Source: Thalassotalea sp. PP2-459 (GTDB lineage: Bacteria > Pseudomonadota > Gammaproteobacteria > Enterobacterales > Alteromonadaceae). Taken from it: a stretch of 64,000 nt of DNA. Position 1 is the stretch's first letter. Each line of letters starts with the position of its first letter. The DNA lies in the NCBI RefSeq assembly GCF_001913705.1, contig NZ_MKQD01000019.1, positions 62,001 to 126,000 on the forward strand, given 5' to 3'. Made by a program: the position numbers and the translations under genes. Of the stretch, positions 57,680 through 64,000 are shown one piece after another. Below the pieces are notes generated by a model that had not been told where the DNA came from, searched no databases, and worked only from the letters and a program-made list of their open reading frames with translations.

Positions 57680-58076
57680 GAGTTAGCGAGACAATCGCTG
57701 CTTGTTCGTTGTATTTATCATTTCGATGTTAAATAGACAGGGCAAGGGGAGGAAAGTCCGGGCTCCAAAGAGCAGGGTGCCAGATAACGTCTGGGCGGCG
57801 CAAGCCGACGACAAGTGCAGCAGAGAGAAGACCGCCGATGGCTAGCAATAGCACAGGTAAGGCTGAAAGGGTGCGGTAAGAGCGCACCGGGCCACTGGTA
57901 ACAGTTGGCAGCAGGGTAAACTCCACCCGGAGCAAGACCAAATAGGGTTTCATACGGCGTGGCTCGCGTTGAAACCGGGTAGGTTGCTTGAGCCTTAGAG
58001 CGATTTAAGGCCTAGACGAATGATTGTCACTTTTCTACGGAAAAGACACAGAACCCGGCTTATGTGCTAACTCATC
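57680..58076 (+). ncRNA. rnpB: RNase P RNA, bacterial class A
   Basis: Catalytic RNA that trims tRNA 5' ends. The conserved core is seen as GAGGAAAGTCCGGGCTCC near 57751, then GCAGGGTGCCAG. The middle has AGGTAAGGCTGAAAGGGTG and AAACTCCACCCGGAGCAAGA. The 3' part has the ACAGAACCCGGCTTAT element near 58048-58063. The 5' GAGTTAGC (57680-57687) pairs with GCTAACTC (58066-58073) to form P1, which sets the ends. About 397 nt, the normal size. Confidence 0.97.
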
Positions 58077-58085
58077 AAATTTAGT

Positions 58086-58130
58086 AACCGCTTGTTTTTT
58101 ATAATAGAAGCAGGCGGTTTTCTAAATTTT
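58086..58130 (+). terminator. terminator after rnpB
   Basis: AACCGCTTG (58086-58094) pairs with CAGGCGGTT (58111-58119), one G-T pair, followed by a T-rich stretch. Confidence 0.75.
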
Positions 58131-58427
58131 ATCAAATATTTGATCGTTAAACCCAACAGTTCTGTATTGTATCGCTCTATTTCTCGAATTCAACATAGAA
58201 AACAATATCTAGAATATAAGCAAGCACTTTTTTAAAAACTCACTGTAGCTCATTTAAAAATTTATTACTATTAGTGTCTTCGGCGGAGTATCCGTGTTGA
58301 TAATAAAAGTGCTTACTTATTCTGGCATTAAAGCAATTTGTTCTCTTGATAAAAAAACTTTGCCCAATAAACGTGTTTCTTAGGCTTCGCACACGAATAG
58401 TTAATACTATTGAATAAATAAAGTATG
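58131..58427. other. intergenic region with no recognisable gene
   Basis: AT-rich spacer between the rnpB terminator and the minus-strand membrane-protein gene. No convincing gene, repeat or RNA is seen. Confidence 0.4.
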
Positions 58428-59150
58428 TCACTTTTGTATATGTAAGATTGACCTAAATGAACGTTTTGATGATAAAAATTGGATGCCAACGAGCATAAAC
58501 CATGTTGCAATAGCTGCAACATAATATAAGGCATAGGCTTGTAGTAAAGGGTGAAGAATTAGAATACCAACGATTCCTATACATATACCAAAAATGGGAA
58601 GATACACGTTTTTTTTCGTTGCTTGAAACAGCAGATAATTTACTAAAATTAGCCACACATCTAAGCTCCATTCTGTGTAAGTTCGTAAATTAATAAGTAC
58701 TGAATAAATTTGTGCGGTTAACTCGTTACGTTTCGCGGCTTCTCCATAATGTTGCGAGAGAAAAAAGACATTTGAAAGGATCTCTATACTGCAAATAATG
58801 AATAAGTAACTTGCTGACAAATATGCAACAAGAGTCGTCAAGATAGTTAATATACTCGGTAGACTACTATGCGGTTGTAATAATGCATGGTTTACGAATA
58901 ATACGCAAAGGCCAACAACACCGTAAACGGTGAAGTACCAAAGGTAGAGTAAGCTGCCATATTCATCAATAACCTTAAGCCGTCCTGCAGGGAGTTGATT
59001 TAGATCTGGCGCAATATATATGAGAGTAAATAGTCCGATGATATAACAAACTGAGCAAATGATTGCGGCAACAGCACCCCTTTTACGAAGTGTTGGGTTA
59101 ATGTTTGATGCTAAATACATGATATTTGTATCTAACCTTAATGCTTTCAT
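58428..59150 (-). CDS. multi-pass membrane protein of unknown function (paralogue A)
   Basis: A 240-residue protein with six predicted membrane helices. After a short N-terminus it has the block RKRGAVAAIICSVCYIIGL, then IAPDLNQLPAGRLKVI and LYLWYFTVYGVVGLCVL. The same blocks in the same order occur in the protein at 60026 (RQGAIAAMVCALSFIIGLAV, VPDFNQNAEQRLIVF, LWYFVVYVVFG), so the two are paralogues. I do not recognise the family with certainty; it recalls DUF4386-type proteins in layout. An ATG at 59120 is an alternative start. It points away from an IS3-type remnant. Confidence 0.7.
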   Translation of the reverse strand: MKALRLDTNIMYLASNINPTLRKRGAVAAIICSVCYIIGLFTLIYIAPDLNQLPAGRLKVIDEYGSLLYLWYFTVYGVVGLCVLFVNHALLQPHSSLPSILTILTTLVAYLSASYLFIICSIEILSNVFFLSQHYGEAAKRNELTAQIYSVLINLRTYTEWSLDVWLILVNYLLFQATKKNVYLPIFGICIGIVGILILHPLLQAYALYYVAAIATWFMLVGIQFLSSKRSFRSILHIQK

Positions 59151-59508
59151 GTATTGAAGGTTTCACCATGTTCAATGATCTATTAATTATTGTGTCAATG
59201 ATTAAACTCGCTAATGAACGTGGACTGTTCTAAAAGTCTAAGTATATATAAGCCTTTGTTTATTGATATGGAAAAAGGGTTAAAATTTGAAATAAATTGT
59301 TTATTTGTTTAAGAATGAGTAACTTTCTATTTACTCATGGTGATAGAAAAGCAGGTTGTCAAAGTGCCTATTAGCCTTGATAGCGTAGCTAGTTAGTTAG
59401 ATATTTGGCGTTACTATCACTTTATAGGATTTAATAGTTTGTTCTATTTTACTACCCCAGTTCAAACATTATCAAATAATGAATCGATAAATTTGTTGAA
59501 CAGAACTC
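59151..59508. other. intergenic region beside the IS remnant
   Basis: About 360 bp without a recognisable gene. I looked here for a continuation of the IS element (orfB) on the minus strand and saw none, and no clear terminal inverted repeat. Confidence 0.4.
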
Positions 59509-59833
59509 TCAGCATTTTCTTTCTTTACAACATATGTTGCCGTTTTTTATTTCCATTGTGAAAAAGGCTGATACTATTTTTAATAGCTGATTGTCACTTT
59601 CTAACTGTTTCACTTGTTTTTCTAGATCTTGAATACGTATATACTCTGGCGTTAAAGCACAAGGTTTTTGGGGGGAATACCACGTTGTTCTTTTCTGTAA
59701 TGAGTAACCAACGTTGAATTGATGATAATCCGACATCTATTGCAGCAGCTGCATCTTTATACTTGTAACCATGAACAAAAACTAAATCTGCTCATTCAGG
59801 TTTAAATTCGGTTGATACTATTTTCTTTGGCAT
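59509..59833 (-). pseudogene. IS3-family transposase orfA remnant
   Basis: Reading from the ATG at 59833 gives MPKKIVSTEFKPE, an in-frame TGA, then ADLVFVHGYKYKDAAAAIDV and GLSSIQRWL, the N-terminal helix-turn-helix of an IS3-type OrfA. A frameshift near 59700 moves the remainder to another frame: CALTPEYIRIQDLEKQVKQL and DNQLLKIVSAFFTMEI, the OrfA leucine-zipper end. One stop and one frameshift make it inactive. The catalytic orfB is absent. No target-site duplication could be identified. Confidence 0.85.
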
Positions 59834-60025
59834 GTTGACCTCGTTTTTGAAAATAATAACACCACTAACGACGTCTCTACCTTACAATAGGAATTTATTT
59901 GTTTACCTTAAATATCTCGAAGAAATATAATATCCTTATGTGAACTCCGAAGCATGGAATGGTGGCTTAGTTTTGAATACATGGTTTAATACTAAGCTCA
60001 GCTTAGAATATATAAGTGATAAAAG

Positions 60026-60673
60026 ATGACAAGTGAACGCCAAGGTGCAATTGCTGCAATGGTTTGTGCTTTGAGCTTTATTATTGGCCTAGCAGTGGTT
60101 CTCCTGATTGTCCCTGACTTTAATCAAAATGCTGAACAGCGTTTAATTGTCTTTATGAAGCACAAGTTACTCATGCAATTGTGGTATTTTGTGGTGTACG
60201 TCGTTTTTGGTTTTTCTTTACTCGTTTTGAGTCGCTCGTTGTTAGCATTACGAACAACTGAACATAATTTATTAGAGCAAATGTCTTCGCTAGTAAGCTA
60301 CTTATGGGCTTGTTACATTTTGGCATGTGGCTTTATTGCTATATTTTCTATTGAGTTTCTATTCACAAATAATAGTAACGGTACTTACAATATTTCAGAG
60401 GCGTGGCGGCAAATTTATAATATTCAGATGGGGCTTGGTGAGGGCGTTGAGTGGGTTGGTGCCATTTGGGTTATTTTCATAAATAGTTGTTTGCACTATC
60501 AACATAGATTTCCAAAACAATTGATAATTATGGGCTTTATTATTGCGGTTATTGGTTTGTTAACATTTTACCCTCCATTAGCAGAAGTAGGTGCACTGTT
60601 TGGTCTACTTCAAATATTTTGGTTTTTAGCGATAAGTATTTTACTACTGCGTAAGAATACTCAAAACATCTAA
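60026..60673 (+). CDS. multi-pass membrane protein of unknown function (paralogue B)
   Basis: A 215-residue protein with about six membrane helices, paralogous to the protein at 58428: it shares RxGAxAAxxC, a PDxNQ motif and LWYFxVYxVxG in the same order and spacing. An acidic loop follows near residues 115-135 (SNGTYNISEAW). No enzyme or transporter motif is visible. It begins directly with TSERQGAIAAM at 60026 and converges on the two-component kinase gene, five bases away. Confidence 0.7.
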   Translation: MTSERQGAIAAMVCALSFIIGLAVVLLIVPDFNQNAEQRLIVFMKHKLLMQLWYFVVYVVFGFSLLVLSRSLLALRTTEHNLLEQMSSLVSYLWACYILACGFIAIFSIEFLFTNNSNGTYNISEAWRQIYNIQMGLGEGVEWVGAIWVIFINSCLHYQHRFPKQLIIMGFIIAVIGLLTFYPPLAEVGALFGLLQIFWFLAISILLLRKNTQNI

Positions 60674-60678
60674 ACTTA

Positions 60679-61908
60679 TTAATCTACTCGGTTGTTTGCT
60701 ATGGGCGGTGTGAGTATAACCTTATATGAGTCAATGGTTTGCTCTATATTAATCCCCCAGTTCATTTCTTCAGCAATGCGTGTTACTAAGTATTGGCCAT
60801 GGCCTAGCCCTTGATAATAGGGGCGGGCTTTATCTTTAGTAATACTGTTTACAAAAACGATGGTATTATTTTGAGAGTAAATGACCATGCTGCCACCTGC
60901 GCCGTGATAAAAGCCGTTGTTAACTAAGTTTTGGCAAAGTAGACTTATTAAGTAAGGGTTGCCAATAACTTCTAATTTTGAGCTGAGATCAATATTTACA
61001 TCAAAAATGAGCTTAGGGAAACAGTTATAGATAGATAATATGGTCTTCTCTATGATAGGTAGAATAAGGCACGGTTCAAATGTTAAATTCTCTTGTCTGG
61101 CAAGTGCTAGCAGCACTTCAACCGTTTGTTCCAACTCCTGTGATGCTTGTTGCAATATTTCCGCCTGAGAGTGGTCAACGGGGTTATGTTTATTCAGAGT
61201 CAAAGTGTTCTTGATCAGTGTAATAGGTGTTCTTAATTCATGGCTTACATCGCGCGTGAAATTTTGCTCCCGCTTAAGTGCTTGCTCTAGTTCATTAAAT
61301 GCTTTTTCAAATGATCTTGATAAAGTACCAATTTCGTCACTTCTGTTACAACCATAAAGCTCAACGCGAGTAGATTGTTTTTTTTCAATAACACCTTCGG
61401 TAAGCTTTTGTATAGGCAAAGATAAAAGCTTTGCCAAATACCAAGAGCTAAGAAAAGTGAGTAAAATAACACCTGCGACGATACTGTATAAAAACAACAT
61501 CATATAATCAGCAACATTAGTCACGCTATCAAGTGTGTTTGTGTTGATGACTAGCCAAATTGGCACCAAAGGTGATAGTTCTTGTCTTAAAATTAAATAT
61601 GGTTCAATATTTAGTAGCGCACCGTTATAGGTTATAAGTGATGTATCCGGGTCCGGCAATATAGCCTGTAATTCCTCTTCATTCTGGTAAATCTTAATGA
61701 TCGAACTATCAATTGTTTTTATTTCACCGCTAGTGGCATATGCTTGCTCGATTTTGACTGCTTCTGAGACCAGAATTTGATGAAAAGTATTTTCTTTCGT
61801 TTGCTCAACAAGTAGCATCGAAAGCTGAATAAAGAATAAACAAACAACGGTTGAAAGGACCGAAAATGCAATCAAAAGGCGACTGTTTAGCTTTCTTAAT
61901 TTAATCAT
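60679..61908 (-). CDS. sensor histidine kinase
   Basis: A 409-residue membrane kinase. Helices at about residues 11-33 and 136-158 flank a ~100-residue periplasmic sensor region; a HAMP segment follows. The phospho-accepting His223 is in DVSHELRTPITLI. The N-box is NLVNNGFYHG. The usual DxGxG G1 box is replaced by VFVNSITKD, while the later GLGHGQYLVTRI resembles the G2 box. The kinase starts inside the end of the regulator gene (8-bp overlap), so they are coupled. The signal is unknown. Confidence 0.88.
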   Translation of the reverse strand: MIKLRKLNSRLLIAFSVLSTVVCLFFIQLSMLLVEQTKENTFHQILVSEAVKIEQAYATSGEIKTIDSSIIKIYQNEEELQAILPDPDTSLITYNGALLNIEPYLILRQELSPLVPIWLVINTNTLDSVTNVADYMMLFLYSIVAGVILLTFLSSWYLAKLLSLPIQKLTEGVIEKKQSTRVELYGCNRSDEIGTLSRSFEKAFNELEQALKREQNFTRDVSHELRTPITLIKNTLTLNKHNPVDHSQAEILQQASQELEQTVEVLLALARQENLTFEPCLILPIIEKTILSIYNCFPKLIFDVNIDLSSKLEVIGNPYLISLLCQNLVNNGFYHGAGGSMVIYSQNNTIVFVNSITKDKARPYYQGLGHGQYLVTRIAEEMNWGINIEQTIDSYKVILTPPIANNRVD

Positions 61909-62590
61909 CTAAATCCTTTAACTGATATCCAATGTTGCTGATAGTACACAAAACTTCCCCCATACCGACTTTTTCAAAGGACTTTCTTAGAGTGTATATG
62001 TGAGACTTAAGTGCATTGCTTTCCGGCGGTTCATCCCCCCATACTTGTTCAATAATGTCTGAGCGACTGACGGGATAAGGATAATCGTTAACAAGCTTTT
62101 TCAATATGATAAAACCAACTTTTGTCAGTTTGATTGTTTGGCCATGCCAGGTTGCTTGGTGAGCTCTGCTATCTATTGATAAATGGCCACGATTGATGAT
62201 GTGCTCTTCATGAAGTTGAGTGCGGCGAGATAAAGCATCACATCGCAATACTAGCTCCCTTAAATCAAAAGGTTTGGTTAGGTAGTCATCAGCACCTAAG
62301 CTAAACCCTTTGTGTTTGTCTTCAAAAGAATCTCTTGCTGTCAGCATTAAGATAGGAGGGTTTATATTAGCCTCTTGTTTTATCGCTTTACAAACACTTA
62401 GGCCATCAATATCGGGTAGATTTAAATCTAATATTATGACGTCGAATTTTAACCTTACAGCGAGATCTATTCCCAGTTTGCCTGTGGATGCATAATCAAC
62501 TGTCCATCCATGACCTTCAAGGAAGCTTAAAATTTGCTTAGCAATAGCTTGATTATCTTCAATTAACAAAGCGGTCATTTTGTTATTCAT
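61901..62590 (-). CDS. OmpR/PhoB-family response regulator
   Basis: A 229-residue regulator, first gene of the pair with the kinase. The receiver has ED at residues 11-12, Asp55 in VIILDLNLPD, Thr in MLTARDS and Lys in YLTKPFD. The C-terminal winged helix has SNALKSHIYTLRKSFEKVG. AGGATG precedes the ATG at 62590. It is divergent from the lipoprotein gene at 62796; the 205-bp gap may hold a shared control region. Confidence 0.93.
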   Translation of the reverse strand: MNNKMTALLIEDNQAIAKQILSFLEGHGWTVDYASTGKLGIDLAVRLKFDVIILDLNLPDIDGLSVCKAIKQEANINPPILMLTARDSFEDKHKGFSLGADDYLTKPFDLRELVLRCDALSRRTQLHEEHIINRGHLSIDSRAHQATWHGQTIKLTKVGFIILKKLVNDYPYPVSRSDIIEQVWGDEPPESNALKSHIYTLRKSFEKVGMGEVLCTISNIGYQLKDLDD

Positions 62591-62795
62591 GGATCATCCT
62601 TTCTTGTTAAGACTGAGGGCAATATAACCACAATGAGGTGATTTAACGGTGAAGAAATAAAAGTATTTACCATAAAATATTTCCTTTTAAAATGAAAACA
62701 ACTGCACTTCACCTCAATTTTACCTCAACCCATTTATTCTTTCGCCATTAAAACAAGTTGCACAAATCATTATTTATATTTAGCGAGGGTTCAAT

Positions 62796-63197
62796 ATGAA
62801 AAAAATCATTATTTTATTAGCCGTTGTGTTAGCGAGTGGCTGTACCAGCACGGCGGTACTGCAACAAGAAAAAAGTTCTCAGTATGGCGAGGTTACTTTC
62901 TATCGTACAAACCAGCTGCAAGGCAGTGTGTCAGATACCTATATAGGTTGGAATGGAAAGTACTATTACACGTTATCTAGCGGCGAACAAATGACAACTA
63001 AAGTACCTGCTGGCTTTGTTGATTTTAATGTCAAAGCTATAGTCGATTTAGCCAACGAACTTTCGTTAGAAATTAAACCCAATCAACGTTACTGCATCAG
63101 TGTGGAGCTAAATCCAGAGAATATCATTTTAGTTAATTGGTTTGTGCCTGGATACCAGTTAAAAAGCATCCCATGTCCAACTGAAAACCTTGGCTAA
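62796..63197 (+). CDS. small lipoprotein, DUF2846-like
   Basis: A 133-residue exported protein with the lipobox ASGC (Cys at residue 16). The mature part is beta-rich (GEVTFYRTNQLQGS, YIGWNGKYYYTLSSGEQ, VPAGFVDFNVKA) and looks like the DUF2846 family. Function unknown. It is divergent from the two-component genes and lies 40 bp before a second lipoprotein gene, so the two may form an operon. Confidence 0.75.
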   Translation: MKKIIILLAVVLASGCTSTAVLQQEKSSQYGEVTFYRTNQLQGSVSDTYIGWNGKYYYTLSSGEQMTTKVPAGFVDFNVKAIVDLANELSLEIKPNQRYCISVELNPENIILVNWFVPGYQLKSIPCPTENLG

Positions 63198-63236
63198 GTT
63201 TTATCTGTTATTAATCGATTTGAAATAGGAGCAATA

Positions 63237-64000
63237 ATGAAGGTATTAAAGGGGATAATGGTTGGAACAATCACACTAATGCTTACTGCATGTGATGGCT
63301 CTTCAGGTTCCATGAAAGTTCCAATAAAAACTGATACACCACTGAATAAGTATCAAGGGATTTGGCTAGCACCTGCCTATGGTAAAGGCTTGGAAATTAA
63401 AGAAACTCAATTGACTTTGTTTGACTATACCAGTGACTTTTGTTTTGTTGACGAAGTGCTAAATGGGTTAGAAGAAGCAGATTTAATAGAAGCATTATCG
63501 TTACAGAACAATACTGAAATCGAACAAATGCTTGGTTACGGTGCTCGTGAAATTTACGCTCCAGGGATATTATTTAGTAAAGAGTTATCAATGCCAATAG
63601 CATGTGAACAAGGGTTTATGCCACAAGTGGGGAATGAAGAATATAGTGTAAATTATGAGCGAGACTTAACTTATTTCTATCAAACATTTAAAGAGCTATC
63701 TATTTCAATAGAACTTCAACAACTAGATTGGGAAAATATGTATATTTCAGCTCAACAACTATTAGCGGCAGATCCTACAGAGTTCACCCTAATTCGAGCC
63801 TTAGTTGATATGATCGAACCATTAAAGGATGGCCATACAGGAATTGGAGAGGAACTAGAGGTCAGTTTTCCAAACAAGCCCTATTTTACCACTATATTTT
63901 TTAATGAATTCCTTGAGCTTAATGGAATTGATCAAATAGAAAATTCAACTCAAGAGCAAGCTGCAATTGCTTATATTGTCGAACAAAATGACTTGATGAA
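63237..64000 (+). CDS. S41 (C-terminal processing) family peptidase lipoprotein, N-terminal part
   Basis: The gene starts at the ATG at 63237 (TAGGAG at 63226-63231) and is open to the window end, so it is partial. A lipoprotein signal ends in MLTAC (Cys at residue 19). Near residue 145 the sequence FYQTFKELSISIELQQLDWE and then TLIRALVDMIEPLKDGHTGI match the N-terminal region of S41/tail-specific proteases (vdW...L.DgHtg). The catalytic Ser/Lys lie beyond the window. It follows the DUF2846-like lipoprotein. Confidence 0.75.
   Translation, partial: MKVLKGIMVGTITLMLTACDGSSGSMKVPIKTDTPLNKYQGIWLAPAYGKGLEIKETQLTLFDYTSDFCFVDEVLNGLEEADLIEALSLQNNTEIEQMLGYGAREIYAPGILFSKELSMPIACEQGFMPQVGNEEYSVNYERDLTYFYQTFKELSISIELQQLDWENMYISAQQLLAADPTEFTLIRALVDMIEPLKDGHTGIGEELEVSFPNKPYFTTIFFNEFLELNGIDQIENSTQEQAAIAYIVEQNDLM

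Noticed and set aside
57729-57953. Open frame on the minus strand across rnpB
   Set aside because: It lies entirely inside the RNase P RNA gene and its translation is a by-product of that sequence.

Overview
The window is an AT-rich stretch of a gammaproteobacterial chromosome, probably from a marine Alteromonadales species and most likely Colwelliaceae (Colwellia or Thalassotalea type). This placement rests on gene order and protein flavour: dksA-gluQ-pcnB-folK-panB-panC, lpoA-yraN-diaA-dolP with divergent rsmI, petABC-sspA-sspB, groES-groEL after fxsA, a PanP-type aspartate decarboxylase, DUF3016 and DUF4389 proteins. It is an inference; no search was run. Almost everything is ordinary core chromosome. 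No tRNA, rRNA, CRISPR array, prophage or intact insertion sequence was seen.

Layout. 1-6.3 kb: tail of an EAL-domain protein, ung, dsbD-cutA on the minus strand, fxsA, groES-groEL. 6.8-9.7 kb: a membrane-anchored AraC-type regulator and a beta-lactamase-fold hydrolase with a TPR tail. 10.1-12.6 kb: an iron region with two complementary bacterioferritin subunits, bfd, a Fur-box-like palindrome, the wreck of a TonB-dependent siderophore receptor and a DUF3016 protein. 12.7-16.7 kb: epmB and efp face to face, then a second beta-lactamase-fold hydrolase and a DUF4389 protein. 16.9-21.8 kb: a DPP IV lipoprotein, then an ABC exporter pair with a TrmB-like methyltransferase. 22-30.5 kb: panP, two very small genes, panC-panB-folK-pcnB-gluQ-dksA on the minus strand, and sfsA. 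30.6-41.3 kb: pepB, a small STAS-like protein, a choice-of-anchor-I lipoprotein with a collagen-like linker, hrpB, an AblB-like GNAT protein, glnD and a MarR regulator. 41.6-49 kb: a CNNM/CBS membrane protein, PBP1B, the cytochrome bc1 operon and sspAB. 49-53.4 kb: dolP, diaA, yraN, lpoA and rsmI. 53.6-58.1 kb: a RegB/RegA-like redox two-component pair, a methionine-rich TonB receptor (probably copper) and the RNase P RNA gene. 58.4-64 kb: the most accessory-looking part, with two paralogous membrane proteins around an IS3-family orfA remnant, a second two-component system, a small lipoprotein and the start of an S41 peptidase lipoprotein cut by the window edge.

Genes that work together: panP with panB and panC makes pantothenate without PanD; epmB modifies EF-P; bfd releases iron from the bacterioferritins; sspB feeds ClpXP and sspA works with RNA polymerase; lpoA serves PBP1A while mrcB is the other bifunctional PBP; regBA probably tune respiration and redox genes.

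I found no clear previously undescribed system. The best leads are the degenerate AblB-like protein directly upstream of a GlnD whose HD (uridylyl-removing) motifs are eroded, the possible non-AUG start of pcnB, and the paralogous membrane-protein pair at the IS remnant.
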